The notes: generated from the sequence alone by a model not told the origin. Numbered from the stretch's first letter, positions 24,868 through 33,698 are shown. The stretch: 61,485 nucleotides of DNA from Sulfurovum sp. (GCA_024762315.1 JANTHR010000003.1:1-61485); one strand, 5' to 3'. Numbers and translations are program-made.

Positions 24868-26067
24868 ATGATGCACTTTGATGAATCGATACAGATGATA
24901 CAAGATCAGCAGATCAATACCTATAAAACAAAAAAACTTTACCTGGTAGATGCTTTAAGGTATGTTTTGGCGGAAGATGTGGTAGCGGACCATAATTCTC
25001 CGGAGTTTCCGACCTCTGCGATGGATGGGTATGCGATAAATTATGATGATATGGCACTGGGACGACTGAAGATCGCCAGTATCAATCCTGCAGGTTCTGC
25101 GCTTAAAGATGAAGTTATAGGAGGAACCTGCATTAAAACCTTTACCGGTTCGCTCATGCCACATGGGGCAGATACGCTCATCCCCATAGAAAATGTGGAA
25201 GTAGAAGGGGATGAGATCATCATTAAAGAGGAGGTGTCTCAAGGTTTTTCCGTACGTGAACCAGGAGAGAATTATGCCAAAGGGCAACTGCTCATCCCAA
25301 AGGGTACCAAGATTGACTTTCCTCAGATAGGCGTCATGGCAAGTTTGAATATTGCCAATGTGCTTGTCTATGAAAAGCCTACTGTCGCCATACTCTCTAC
25401 AGGTTCTGAGCTTCTTGAACTGGGAGAGGAACAGACCAATGATGCACAGATCCGCTCATCCAATAACTACATTTTGGAAGCGATCGTTAAAAAATATGAC
25501 GGTGTGCCGTTACAACTGGGATGCATCAAAGACGATAAAGAAACGATCACCAGAGAAATTTCTGCAGCATTGGATAAGTCTGACATTGTGGTAACCACTG
25601 GTGGGGTAAGTGTAGGTGACTTTGACTTCGTCAAAGATGTCATCCGTGAGCTTGGCTGTGATGTGGTCTTTAAAGGTGTGCGCGTGAAGCCCGGACAGCA
25701 CATCATGGTAGCACGCAAAGGTGATAAATTCATCGTTGGGCTTCCGGGATTTGCCTACTCTTCAACCGTAACAGCACTGCTTTATGTCGTGCCGCTTATT
25801 GAGAAACTGCAGCAGGGACAAAGTAGTCTGCACAGTGTCAAAGCCAAGCTCAAAGAACCATTTGTTAAACGCGCCAAAAAAGCAGAGTTCACTGCCTGTA
25901 ATATTTCACTGCTTCAAGGTAAGTACTATGTTGACTTTAAAAATAAAAAAGTCGGATCCTCTGCCATCCTTACCAATATGCTTGGTAATGTAGCATTGTT
26001 GGTGACTTCAGAAGATGATACTTCCAAAGAGACAGGTGATGAAGTGGATGTTTTACTTTTTGGGTGA
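24868..26067 (+). CDS. moeA: Molybdopterin molybdenumtransferase MoeA
   Basis: A 399-residue MoeA inserting molybdate into adenylylated molybdopterin. Motifs are TSAMDGYAI near the N-terminus, FTGSLMPHGADTLIP, TTGGVSVGDFDFVKDV and KPGQHIMVA. AAGGAA stands 9 bases before the ATG, and ATG 24871 is an equal alternative. The 99-base gap upstream of it is very AT-rich and contains TAGAAAT-TAAGAC-ATTTCTA, a perfect hairpin. Confidence 0.95.
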   Translation: MMHFDESIQMIQDQQINTYKTKKLYLVDALRYVLAEDVVADHNSPEFPTSAMDGYAINYDDMALGRLKIASINPAGSALKDEVIGGTCIKTFTGSLMPHGADTLIPIENVEVEGDEIIIKEEVSQGFSVREPGENYAKGQLLIPKGTKIDFPQIGVMASLNIANVLVYEKPTVAILSTGSELLELGEEQTNDAQIRSSNNYILEAIVKKYDGVPLQLGCIKDDKETITREISAALDKSDIVVTTGGVSVGDFDFVKDVIRELGCDVVFKGVRVKPGQHIMVARKGDKFIVGLPGFAYSSTVTALLYVVPLIEKLQQGQSSLHSVKAKLKEPFVKRAKKAEFTACNISLLQGKYYVDFKNKKVGSSAILTNMLGNVALLVTSEDDTSKETGDEVDVLLFG

Positions 26068-26134
26068 TTGCCTCTTTAAATTACTATAGAGTGGAAAAAG
26101 AGCAAGTGTAAGTAAAATTACCTATTTTGTACTA

Positions 26135-26248
26135 CTACAGAGCAAGAATCGATTCTCTTGCTCTTAAAAACAAGGCAAACTCTGCCGCTGTTTTACATCC
26201 CATTCTGATCGCATAACTTAATAACTCTTTGTTTTTTGAATATACCAT
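26135..26248 (-). CDS. 37-residue peptide divergent from the S24 repressor
   Basis: This frame is short but has a proper ribosome-binding site (AAAGGA at 26255-26260 in its own direction, 6 bases before ATG). The peptide is helical and basic, with MVYSKNKELL, then GCKTAAEFALFLRARES. It fills the only stretch of more than 300 bases otherwise without a gene (26068-26382). The operator-like palindrome at 26270-26286 lies just upstream and overlaps the likely -10 (TACAAT, 26278-26283 on this strand). Against it, its last 30 bases form an inverted repeat (AGAGCAAGA/TCTTGCTCT, 26139-26164) that could be a terminator. No family is recognised. A small DNA-binding or SOS-type inhibitor peptide is only a guess. 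Confidence 0.5.
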   Translation of the reverse strand: MVYSKNKELLSYAIRMGCKTAAEFALFLRARESILAL

Positions 26249-26269
26249 TTGAAATCCTTTAGGTTTAAA

Positions 26270-26286
26270 TATGTCAAATTGTATAA
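26270..26286. promoter_or_regulatory. Operator O1 in the repressor divergent promoter
   Basis: TATGTCA-AAT-TGTATAA matches the consensus TATGWCA-WAT-TGTCATA at all but two or three positions, in the right arm. It overlaps the presumed -10 of the leftward small gene. Its start is 41 bp from O2, close to four helical turns. Confidence 0.55.
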
Positions 26287-26310
26287 TAAAATAGAAAAAT
26301 AGTTAAAAAA

Positions 26311-26327
26311 TATTTCAAATTGTCATA
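26311..26327. promoter_or_regulatory. Operator O2 upstream of the S24 repressor gene
   Basis: TATTTCA-AAT-TGTCATA keeps a perfect right arm and the flanking ACTTT run seen at 52459. It sits where the -35 region would be relative to TATAAT at 26347-26352, 56 bases before the repressor start, so binding should repress the gene itself. Confidence 0.6.
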
Positions 26328-26382
26328 CTTTTAAGAAAAAGTAGCATATAATTACCTATATATATACTAAAAAGGAGTCAAA

Positions 26383-27036
26383 ATGGTACTTTTAAGTGAA
26401 ATCATAGATAAACTCAAAGATGTGATCTCTGAAACGATGATAGGGAAGAAAGTTTTTGATAAAGATGTAGCAGATGCGCTGGGGATCCCTCAGGCAACCT
26501 TTGCTACGATGAAAAAAAGAAATTCTATTCCCTATGAAGAGATATTGGAATTTTGTGCATTGAAGAAGCTCTCTGTCAATTGGCTTTTTTTTGATCAGGC
26601 AGTAGATATGCTTAAAGCAGAGACAGAGAAGTTTTTCCAGATACGTTATTTTGCTGATATCCGTGCAAGCGCCGGAGGCGGAGCAGAAGTGTTTGATGAA
26701 AATTATGAAACCATCACCTTGGATGAGAAGATCATGCACAATATGGTAGGTATGGGCAACACAGAGCTTGAAGCGATCCATGTGGATGGTGAGTCCATGG
26801 AGCCGACCCTTCAGGACGGATCGATCGTATTTGTAGACAGGAATCAGACCAATATCAATAAAGACGGTATTTTCATTGCCTCAACCACGGCAGGGCTTTT
26901 CATTAAACGTATCCGTCAAAGGGCAGACGGCATGGTAGAGCTTATTTCAGATAATAAAAATTACTCACCTGAGGTTTTGGCCCCGGATGAAGTGAGTATT
27001 GTAGGAAAAGTGGTTGGCAATATAGAGAGTTTATAG
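26383..27036 (+). CDS. S24-family autocleavable repressor (LexA/CI-like)
   Basis: A 217-residue regulator. Residues 1-72 form a phage CI-type helix-turn-helix (VFDKDVADALGIPQATFATM, then KKRNSIP and SVNWLF). Residues 95-217 form an S24 peptidase domain. The cleavage site is probably A97-G98 in ASAGGG, with catalytic Ser138 in VDGESMEPT and Lys175 in LFIKRI. Such proteins self-cleave when stimulated by RecA filaments. AAAGGAG precedes the ATG. No other phage genes are nearby, so it looks like a resident chromosomal regulator. Its promoter carries two copies of a palindrome also found at recA and at 52 kb. It overlaps the convergent DksA-like gene by 6 bases. Confidence 0.92.
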   Translation: MVLLSEIIDKLKDVISETMIGKKVFDKDVADALGIPQATFATMKKRNSIPYEEILEFCALKKLSVNWLFFDQAVDMLKAETEKFFQIRYFADIRASAGGGAEVFDENYETITLDEKIMHNMVGMGNTELEAIHVDGESMEPTLQDGSIVFVDRNQTNINKDGIFIASTTAGLFIKRIRQRADGMVELISDNKNYSPEVLAPDEVSIVGKVVGNIESL

Positions 27037-27369
27037 ATTGTTGGCACAGGCAACACATCGAACAGATTCAGGGCGTACCATCATACGTCCAGTCCCAATC
27101 TCTTCCTCACACTCGATGCAGATGCCAAACATGGGTTTATTGATGCGCAAGAGAGCGTTTTGAAGTCGGGTAAGACGTATGTTGGACTCATCCAGTACTT
27201 TATTGCTGACATCCTGTTCTCCCATGGCCTCCAGGCGGGTAAGTCTGCCAAGTGAACAGTCCGGAGAGATGGGTTTTACTTTTTCTTCAAAAATAGCTAT
27301 TTGCTCTTTGAGCAGATCTATATCTTCTTCTATCTTTTTTTTAATGATATTTTTTTCTTTTTGTGTCAT
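27031..27369 (-). CDS. DksA/TraR-type zinc-finger protein
   Basis: A 112-residue protein with an N-terminal coiled coil (residues 1-75) and a C-terminal four-cysteine zinc finger ([11 protein letters not shown] ... VRCVACAN at about 82-110). DksA-type proteins enter the RNA polymerase secondary channel and modulate transcription with ppGpp. It is shorter than E. coli DksA, and an acidic coiled-coil tip ([11 protein letters not shown]) is visible. It diverges from the thioredoxin-domain gene. Confidence 0.88.
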   Translation of the reverse strand: MTQKEKNIIKKKIEEDIDLLKEQIAIFEEKVKPISPDCSLGRLTRLEAMGEQDVSNKVLDESNIRLTRLQNALLRINKPMFGICIECEEEIGTGRMMVRPESVRCVACANNL

Positions 27370-27464
27370 ACATTACTACTTTATGGTATATTGGAATTAT
27401 TATAACAAAACTTCGGAAGTGGAGACTTTATCGAAGTGTATACCTTCATCACAAAGGGAATAGT

Positions 27465-29444
27465 TTGAAACATTTAATCATCTTTTATTTTTTAATGACA
27501 GCACTTTGGGCAGAGCATAACTACACCAATGCGCTCATCAAAGAAAGTTCTCCGTATTTGCAACAGCATGCACATAACCCTGTCAATTGGTACCCCTGGG
27601 GCAAAGAAGCATTGGAAAAAGCAAAACGAGAGCATAAACTGATATTCCTCTCCATAGGCTACAGTACCTGTCACTGGTGCCATGTGATGGAAGAGGAGAG
27701 TTTTTCCAATGAGGCTGTTGCTGCATTGCTGAACAGGGATTATGTTTCTATAAAAGTGGATAGAGAAGTGTATCCCCAGATCGATAAAAAGTATCAGCAG
27801 CTCTATATGAAAATATATAACAAAAGAGGCGGGTGGCCTTTGACTGTGTTTATGTCTCCGGAAGCAAAGGTATTCCATTTGGCGACCTATATACCGGCAG
27901 AAGAAGGGTATGGCTCCAAAGGTTTAATGCAGATGCTTCCTTATTTTGCAAAATATTACCGTTTTGAAGAGAAGCACTTTGACAAAACTTTGCAAATAGC
28001 AGAGCAAAGCAGTTCCGGCTTGAAACTGAAAAATGATACAGCAGTGATCAGCCGATTTCTGAAAGAAGCGAATCAGGTATTTGATGCCGAAAATGGAGGT
28101 TTTGCCAAAAGACCTAAATTCCCGGAAGCTTCCAAATTGGCAGTCTTGCTTGATATTTATAGTCTCAACGGCAGCAAGGAAGCCTTTTATATGGCCGAAA
28201 GAACACTTAACAAAATGGCTAAAGGAGGTATTTATGACCAAATAGGCGGAGGTTTTTTCCGTTACACTACCGATTCTGCCTGGCAGATACCCCATTTTGA
28301 AAAAATGCTCTACACCAATGCAGAGCTTGTTTCTGTCTATGTAAAAATGTACCGGACCATAAAGAATCAACGCTACAGGAGTGTGGCAGAAGAGAGCATT
28401 GCGCAAATGGAAAAAAATTTTATGCAAAAAGGCGTCTACTTTAGTGCCAGTGATGCAGACTCTGACGGTGAAGAGGGCGGGTATTTTATTTATAGGTACA
28501 GTGAAATCAAAAAGGATTTGAAGCACAAAGGCTGGAAATTGAGAGATATAGAAGTATTATTGGCATATATGGGCATAGAAGAAGACGGCAATATAGACGG
28601 AGATTTTTCCCAGCCGCATATTTCTGTTGACAAGGTACCCAAAAAGCTGAATGAATTTAAATCCTATTTGAGATCAGTGCGTGTGAAACGTCATTTCCCT
28701 TTTGTGGATAAAAAAATAAATACGGCATGGAATGCTATGATGGTCAAGGCACTGTTCACAGCTTCAAAAATGGATGACAAATATCTCTCTTTGGCGCAAA
28801 AAAGGCTAGATGCATTATTGGGATTGATGTATCAGAACGCAACGCTGTATCATCAAACACTTTTAGGCAAACCTCCTGTACAAAAAGCACTGCTGGAAGA
28901 CTATGCATTCTTAATAGACACACTTATATCAGCCTACGAAAGAACCTATAGTGCACAATATCTGCAATTGGCAGAAACGCTGACAGGTGAAGCCATACAG
29001 AAGTTTTACAAACAAAAACAATGGTTTTTAAGTGATGATGACATAAATGCTTTGGCAGATTTCGATGACAGGTATTATACATCTGCTCTATCGGTGATGT
29101 TATCTGATATGATACGGCTAACATCACTCACAGCAAATCTGAAATACCATGCCATAGCTAAAGAGAGTATGGCAAATCTGGGAGGTGCATTGGAGAAAAA
29201 CCCCTTAATGTCACCCAGCCTTTTAAATGTTTTTTTGCGTTTAAAAAAAGGAGATATCATTATTCACGCCAATAAAAAGAAGTTGTTGGATGTGCAGGAA
29301 AAGATAGATGATATAAAATATCCGTTTGTCTTAAGCAAGGCAGAAGAAGGAAATGAATATCTTGCCTGTAGAGATACTATGTGTTTTGCACATGATAATA
29401 ATATAAGCAAGCTTATAGAAAAAATAAACAAGGCTGTACAATAA
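27465..29444 (+). CDS. Exported thioredoxin-domain protein (DUF255/YyaL family)
   Basis: A 659-residue protein. A TTG start at 27465, 4-5 bases after AAAGGGAA, yields a signal peptide ([14 protein letters not shown]). Next comes the DUF255 thioredoxin-like domain with NPVNWYPWG and the redox motif [14 protein letters not shown], followed by a helical-barrel domain similar to glycoside-processing (six-hairpin) folds, with [17 protein letters not shown] and [11 protein letters not shown]. Family members include YyaL and human SPATA20. The biochemical role is not established. It is coupled to the next gene by a TAATG overlap. Confidence 0.9.
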   Translation: MKHLIIFYFLMTALWAEHNYTNALIKESSPYLQQHAHNPVNWYPWGKEALEKAKREHKLIFLSIGYSTCHWCHVMEEESFSNEAVAALLNRDYVSIKVDREVYPQIDKKYQQLYMKIYNKRGGWPLTVFMSPEAKVFHLATYIPAEEGYGSKGLMQMLPYFAKYYRFEEKHFDKTLQIAEQSSSGLKLKNDTAVISRFLKEANQVFDAENGGFAKRPKFPEASKLAVLLDIYSLNGSKEAFYMAERTLNKMAKGGIYDQIGGGFFRYTTDSAWQIPHFEKMLYTNAELVSVYVKMYRTIKNQRYRSVAEESIAQMEKNFMQKGVYFSASDADSDGEEGGYFIYRYSEIKKDLKHKGWKLRDIEVLLAYMGIEEDGNIDGDFSQPHISVDKVPKKLNEFKSYLRSVRVKRHFPFVDKKINTAWNAMMVKALFTASKMDDKYLSLAQKRLDALLGLMYQNATLYHQTLLGKPPVQKALLEDYAFLIDTLISAYERTYSAQYLQLAETLTGEAIQKFYKQKQWFLSDDDINALADFDDRYYTSALSVMLSDMIRLTSLTANLKYHAIAKESMANLGGALEKNPLMSPSLLNVFLRLKKGDIIIHANKKKLLDVQEKIDDIKYPFVLSKAEEGNEYLACRDTMCFAHDNNISKLIEKINKAVQ

Positions 29445-29806
29445 TGTTGAAGATGAATTATGATCTTGAAGGGGCGCTGAAAGAATATCTGTACCTACTT
29501 GAAAAAGAAGCATACTTTGAAGCCCATGAAGTATTGGAAGAGGCCTGGCATCCTTTAAGAAAGGCAGATCATCCGTTAAAAAACCTGGTCAAAGGTTTGA
29601 TCAACGGTGCGATCGCTTTTGAGCATCTTAAGCGTGGCAGAAAAAATGCACAACAAAATGCCTGCAAGGTCATGGCTTCATTTGAGAGATACAAGTATCT
29701 TTCTGCACAAGCAACAGAACATGTGCTTCTTTTTGAAAAAGCGTGTCACAGTATAGAAGTACTAAAAAAGGAAAATAAAGGGGTTTTTGATGTTCTGGTA
29801 CCATGA
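29444..29806 (+). CDS. DUF309 protein
   Basis: A 120-residue helical protein with the DUF309 signature YFEAHEVLEEAW and LVKGLINGAIAFEHL. Its start overlaps the preceding stop by one base, which signals translational coupling. The family is small and of unknown function. The conserved E and H residues in EAHEVLE could bind a metal. It overlaps the next gene by 17 bases. Confidence 0.88.
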   Translation: MLKMNYDLEGALKEYLYLLEKEAYFEAHEVLEEAWHPLRKADHPLKNLVKGLINGAIAFEHLKRGRKNAQQNACKVMASFERYKYLSAQATEHVLLFEKACHSIEVLKKENKGVFDVLVP

Positions 29807-31064
29807 TATGACCAAGCACTCCTATAGCTCTATCCGAACCAACCCTAACAGACTCTCATGGGAGAACCAGCCAAGCACTTATAAAAATTATCCTTCAAGT
29901 TATCAAAAGACCAAACTCGATCTTGAACAAAAGGAACACCATTTCCTCTATTATATTGCAGGATTGACAGCAAAGAAAAGCTATCCTGGAGGAGAATATT
30001 ATCTTCGTGTTAATCCAAGTGCCGGTGCACTGTATCCTAATGAACTATATTTTCAAGTAAGAGGCATAGAGGGTATGAAGGACGGGATATACCATTATGA
30101 AGTCAGTTCCAGCTCTATTGCACTGCTGTGCACAATCACAGAGGATAAGGGGATAGAACCTTACTTGGGATATAAAACAGCGATGAAAGGATATCTGTTT
30201 TTAGTCTCTGCTGTCTATTACAGATCTTCCTGGAAATATAAAGACAGAGCCTTTCGCTATTGTCTTTTGGATGCCGGACATCTTTTGGGAAGCATAGAGG
30301 CAAGCGCACTGCTCAGACCCCATGCAGTACAGGTGATCTATACTATCGAACGACAAAAGCTCAATCGTATGTTCGGTTTTGAAAAGCGTGAATGGTTTCT
30401 ATCGGGAGCAAGTGTGGCTGTTCCTATGCAAGGTAAAGAGGTGAGTGCGATAGCGTTTGAGCTTCCCTATGTGGAGGGGAGTCAAACATTTGAAGCCAAC
30501 CCTGTGATTGAAAAGGCTTATGAGGAGACGAGTATTTTAACGGAGTGTAAAAAAGCTACCAAAGCCCCAAAATTCACCTATAACACGCAAAAATTCCAAG
30601 AGACTATTTTTTCACGCAGATCACAAAGGGGTTTTCAGGAAGGTGCCATGACCAAAGGGCAGTTTAACTATATCATGGAAGCAATGCACCAACCTGTATT
30701 AAGTGATTGTGATGAAGAGGTTCATATTTATGCCGTAGTGAATCGTGTGCTGGATATGCCTTTGGGACTCTACACAAAGGGAAAGTATATCAAATACGGA
30801 GATTTTAGCAAACAGGCAGGGTATCTCTCTTTGGAACAGTATGCTCTTGCAAGCTCGGGTGCAATAACCTTGTTTTTTACTTCTGATGCAAAAAATTATC
30901 AGGCAGTGTATCAAAAAGCAGGCATCATAGGGCACAGACTCTATATGGCATCACTCTATTTAGAATTAGGTTGCAGTGGTATAGGGGCCTATTATGATGA
31001 TGAGGTAAATGATTTTGTAGAGAATAATGAAATGGTACTCTATGCTTTGGCCGTCGGAAAATAG
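29790..31064 (+). CDS. SagB/ThcOx-type double nitroreductase-family protein
   Basis: A 424-residue protein made of two nitroreductase-fold halves. The first half has the SagB-type start FWYHDMTKHSYSSIR, RLSWENQPSTYK and NPSAGALYPNELYF. The second starts near residue 265 with FSRRSQRGFQEGAMTKGQFN and ends IGAYYDDEVNDFV. SagB-type enzymes are FMN-dependent dehydrogenases that can oxidise azolines in peptide natural products, but the stand-alone family also occurs without such clusters. No precursor peptide or cyclodehydratase is visible here, so the substrate is unknown. It overlaps the DUF309 gene. Confidence 0.87.
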   Translation: MFWYHDMTKHSYSSIRTNPNRLSWENQPSTYKNYPSSYQKTKLDLEQKEHHFLYYIAGLTAKKSYPGGEYYLRVNPSAGALYPNELYFQVRGIEGMKDGIYHYEVSSSSIALLCTITEDKGIEPYLGYKTAMKGYLFLVSAVYYRSSWKYKDRAFRYCLLDAGHLLGSIEASALLRPHAVQVIYTIERQKLNRMFGFEKREWFLSGASVAVPMQGKEVSAIAFELPYVEGSQTFEANPVIEKAYEETSILTECKKATKAPKFTYNTQKFQETIFSRRSQRGFQEGAMTKGQFNYIMEAMHQPVLSDCDEEVHIYAVVNRVLDMPLGLYTKGKYIKYGDFSKQAGYLSLEQYALASSGAITLFFTSDAKNYQAVYQKAGIIGHRLYMASLYLELGCSGIGAYYDDEVNDFVENNEMVLYALAVGK

Positions 31065-31155
31065 AGAGTTTCAGTTTTTCTGCATAAAAACATAAGATAA
31101 TTAAATTTTATTTATCTGTTAATTTTTTGTTATAATTCTAAAAAAAAGGATTAGC

Positions 31156-31659
31156 ATGAATAGATTACCTTGGTGGATGGGTGGCATTTTAATGTCAGGA
31201 CTTCTGCTTTTAACATTTTCAATATATGGTGCAGACAGGCCTATAGGCGCATCAACCTATGTACCATACTTTGCGGGGATCATTTTTGATCTGGACCCTG
31301 AAAAATACAGCTATTTAAAGCATATAGCAAACCCCGGTGCATGGGAAGGTGTGATGCTTTTTGGTGCACTGTTCGGGGGTTTTGTAACTTCGGTATTCAT
31401 CACTAAGAGTTTTAGGATTTCTCTCATCCCTACAGGCTGGCAGAAGTACAAAAACAATTCTGTGGTCTCCAGGCTGCTTTGGAGTTTTTTCTCCGGTTTT
31501 ATTATGATCATTGGCGCAAGGCTTGCAGGTGGGTGTACTTCCGGGCACTTCATGTCAGGTATGAGTCAGATGGCAATCTCTTCCATGATCTTTGGTACAG
31601 TGGTACTTATTGTGGTCATTGTAACGGGCAGACTGTTTTATAATGTGAAGGAGAAATAG
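31156..31659 (+). CDS. YeeE/YedE-family membrane transporter, N-terminal-type half
   Basis: A 167-residue membrane protein with about four helices and the family signature GARLAGGCTSGHFMSG with its conserved cysteine. YeeE/YedE (TsuA, PmpA/PmpB) proteins move thiosulfate or related sulfur species across the inner membrane. It is followed without any gap by a second YeeE protein, so the two probably form one transporter. TTGTTATAATTC about 20-30 bases upstream is the likely promoter, and AAAAGGA precedes the ATG. Confidence 0.9.
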   Translation: MNRLPWWMGGILMSGLLLLTFSIYGADRPIGASTYVPYFAGIIFDLDPEKYSYLKHIANPGAWEGVMLFGALFGGFVTSVFITKSFRISLIPTGWQKYKNNSVVSRLLWSFFSGFIMIIGARLAGGCTSGHFMSGMSQMAISSMIFGTVVLIVVIVTGRLFYNVKEK

Positions 31660-32325
31660 ATGCAGGTTGTAGTAATAACAGAAGGAGAAGATATCCTTTC
31701 GCGCATAGCTCAAATGTTTGAGAATGTGATCCATCAGGGGCACGGGTCTTTGGCATTGGTGTTTCTTATAGGTATTATTTTCGGCGGGATCATCCAATAT
31801 ACGAGGGTCGATAAGTTTGAGAAGATCGCAGGCTTTGCGATGCTTAAAGACACCATTGTGCCTAAAATGCTCTTTCTTGCCGTAGGATTGACAAGTATCG
31901 GACTCTATTTCATGATTGAAGCAGGAGGAGCACACTATCATATAAAGCCAATTATATGGCAGGGGCTTGTCATTGGAGGGATACTGTTTGGTATCTCCAT
32001 GGCGATCTTGGGGAAATGTCCGGGAACGGGTCCTGTCTCTATAGCAGAAGGACGTATCGATGTACTTATCGGTGCAATAGGAGGATTGCTTGGAGGATTG
32101 GTCTTTACACTCTATTATGATGACTTTTTTAAACCTTTGATGGGAGAAAGTGCGGGGAAACTGATACTCACTGAATTTTTTCCGGGGCATGAACATTTGG
32201 TTGTACTTATTTTCGGGATCGTCGTGTCAATCATCGCAGTTGTTATCCCCAAAAAAGAACTGTTCGATGAAGCTGATCTTGCTCAGCTTCCGGAAGATGA
32301 AAGACCAGATCGTAAGCAAGCGTGA
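31660..32325 (+). CDS. YeeE/YedE-family membrane transporter, C-terminal-type half
   Basis: A 221-residue membrane protein with about five helices and the second-half signature GKCPGTGPVSIAEGR with the conserved cysteine. It pairs with the preceding 167-residue protein as a PmpA/PmpB-type sulfur transporter, which suits a sulfur-oxidising lifestyle. Its last three codons and TGA stop fall inside the hairpin element at 32317-32340, so the tail DRKQA may have been altered when that element arrived. Confidence 0.9.
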   Translation: MQVVVITEGEDILSRIAQMFENVIHQGHGSLALVFLIGIIFGGIIQYTRVDKFEKIAGFAMLKDTIVPKMLFLAVGLTSIGLYFMIEAGGAHYHIKPIIWQGLVIGGILFGISMAILGKCPGTGPVSIAEGRIDVLIGAIGGLLGGLVFTLYYDDFFKPLMGESAGKLILTEFFPGHEHLVVLIFGIVVSIIAVVIPKKELFDEADLAQLPEDERPDRKQA

Positions 32326-32340
32326 ACTGCTTCACGTTTG
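32317..32340. repeat. Third hairpin of the CTGC-loop family
   Basis: CAAGCGTGAA-CTGC-TTCACGTTTG forms a 10-bp stem with one G-T pair. Loop, length and flanks (taag before, tag after) match the 2.2-kb repeats although the stem differs at paired positions. A run of six T starts 9 bases later, so it may work as a terminator for both the YeeE operon and the convergent yciH-like gene. Confidence 0.7.
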
Positions 32341-32344
32341 TAGA

Positions 32345-32677
32345 TCATTTTTTAAACCGATACCCCAGTGCTTCCAAATGAGTACGCAGACTATCGGCGA
32401 TATCTCCTTGAAACTCTAAACTATTTTCTTTTGCCGTTCCGCCTGTCCCCAGTTTTTTTTTCAGTGTTTTTGCCAAGGTTTGCAAATCACTTTCAGTCAA
32501 ATAAAAAGGTTTGACAATCGTTACAGATTTTCCTCTGCGTTTCTCTTTTGCAAAGTGAAGCTGATGTTTGCTCGGTTCTTTTGTTTCCATTGAGATTTTT
32601 TTACCGGATTTATCTTTATTGTCAGATGTCCAATCATCTCCAAAGTCCGCACCCATTTCAAATAGATTTTTTTTCAC
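32345..32677 (-). CDS. YciH/SUI1-like translation initiation factor
   Basis: A 110-residue protein with a variable acidic/basic N-terminus and an eIF1/SUI1 domain (about 50-110) containing VTIVKPFYL and KKLGTGGTAKENSLEFQGD. E. coli YciH influences start-codon fidelity in vitro. The cellular role in this lineage is not known. It is the last gene of a likely three-gene unit with yaaA and the 32-residue peptide. Confidence 0.9.
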   Translation of the reverse strand: MKKNLFEMGADFGDDWTSDNKDKSGKKISMETKEPSKHQLHFAKEKRRGKSVTIVKPFYLTESDLQTLAKTLKKKLGTGGTAKENSLEFQGDIADSLRTHLEALGYRFKK

Positions 32678-32691
32678 TCTGTTTCCTTGAT

Positions 32692-32790
32692 TTAATTGTA
32701 GTTTGTATCAAAAAGTATGCCAAGTATTACCATAAGTACAAGAAGAAAGATCATGGTCTTGTAGAGTGTTTCTTCACTTGGGAGTTTCAC
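32692..32790 (-). CDS. 32-residue single-span membrane peptide
   Basis: A short frame from GTG 32790 to TAA 32692 with AAGGA at 32795-32799, 4 bases before the start in its own direction (AAGGATAAGT then GTG). The peptide has a charged N-terminus (KLPSEETLYKT), one hydrophobic helix (MIFLLVLMVILGILF) and the end DTNYN. The composition is not random and the frame exactly fills the gap between yaaA and the yciH-like gene on the same strand. The function is unknown. Very small hydrophobic peptides often bind larger membrane complexes. Confidence 0.62.
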   Translation of the reverse strand: MKLPSEETLYKTMIFLLVLMVILGILFDTNYN

Positions 32791-32807
32791 ACTTATCCTT
32801 CTAATTT

Positions 32808-33545
32808 CTAATTGTCTATATTATATATGATCTCAGTCCTGTTTTTCTTGGTTTGTATCTCATGGATACCCAAACCTTCGATGGGAAGTTTCATAAAATC
32901 TTGAATATTGCTTATCCCGGCTTTCGCTATTTCACGCAGGACTATACCTCTATACGCCTTTGCCCAATGACTGACCACCTTTCCGTCTTTGATGAACTTG
33001 AGTGTAGTGTATGGTGTGGCAGGCTTGTAGAACTTGTCATAGAAGCCTGCACGCAGATCAAGGATCTCTTCGTTGTGTAGATACTCTTCCATTAAAGAGG
33101 CACCGTGCGTATGGTAAAACTTTTCGACTTTGATATCTCCTACACTTTCACCCTGCTTTAAACGGTACTCCGGGATGAGATCATCGGCTCTTAGAAATCC
33201 GAAAAGATTGGAGTTGAGGATCACATGGTTGTCAATATATGTTTGTGCTTTTTCATCTAAGGTATTATAGGCAAGATGGTCAAATGCTACACCCGTGTAA
33301 CGCTCTATTGCTTTCATGGCAGGTTCATGGATGATGTCTCTTTTATGCTTTAAAATATCTGTCTCTTTTTTGAGGCCGAACATTTTAGAAAGAGTCTGCA
33401 TATCACCTTTTTGCAAGATATTGGTATACTGATGTAAAAGTTGCGTGCGATAAGGCAGAAGAGATTTAAAAAGTAATTTGTCCAAATGAAAGGGTCTAGC
33501 CCCGCCAGATACTTTTGTTTCACTGGGCGCTAATAGTATTATCAT
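32808..33545 (-). CDS. yaaA: YaaA-family peroxide stress protein
   Basis: A 245-residue member of the YaaA/DUF328 family, which binds DNA and limits oxidative damage caused by free iron in E. coli. Family marks are the N-terminal IILLAPSETK, AYNTLDEKAQTYI, FGFLRADDLIPEYRL and the C-terminal VSHWAKAYRG. It is the first gene of the leftward unit, divergent from the tRNA operon. Confidence 0.9.
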   Translation of the reverse strand: MIILLAPSETKVSGGARPFHLDKLLFKSLLPYRTQLLHQYTNILQKGDMQTLSKMFGLKKETDILKHKRDIIHEPAMKAIERYTGVAFDHLAYNTLDEKAQTYIDNHVILNSNLFGFLRADDLIPEYRLKQGESVGDIKVEKFYHTHGASLMEEYLHNEEILDLRAGFYDKFYKPATPYTTLKFIKDGKVVSHWAKAYRGIVLREIAKAGISNIQDFMKLPIEGLGIHEIQTKKNRTEIIYNIDN

Positions 33546-33631
33546 TAAAAGAAATATCCTTGTATAGTTATGCTCGTATTCTATAGAAATTAACTAAAAA
33601 AGAGAAATTTTGTAAAATTTTGTAAAAATCC

Positions 33632-33660
33632 TTGACTTTTAAAATGTATTTGTCTATAAT
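33632..33660 (+). promoter_or_regulatory. Strong sigma-70 promoter for the tRNA-tuf operon
   Basis: TTGACT at 33632-33637 and TATAAT at 33655-33660 are separated by exactly 17 bases. This is the most canonical promoter in the window, as expected for stable RNA genes. Two tandem copies of ATTTTGTAAA precede it. Confidence 0.88.
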
Positions 33661-33698
33661 TCCCGTCCATTTTAAGTTTAACTACTTCTAATGATGGT

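Noticed and set aside
26383-27036. Prophage repressor marking an integrated phage
   Set aside because: No integrase, structural or replication phage genes lie nearby and both flanks are ordinary chromosomal genes.
26383-27036. Canonical LexA
   Set aside because: The N-terminal domain is CI-type and lacks the LexA winged-helix start, and the operator is not the known LexA box of Gram-negative or Gram-positive bacteria.
31555-32196. 213-codon frame opposite the YeeE pair
   Set aside because: It is the complement of hydrophobic coding sequence, very rich in His, Lys, Tyr and Arg, and has no start signal.
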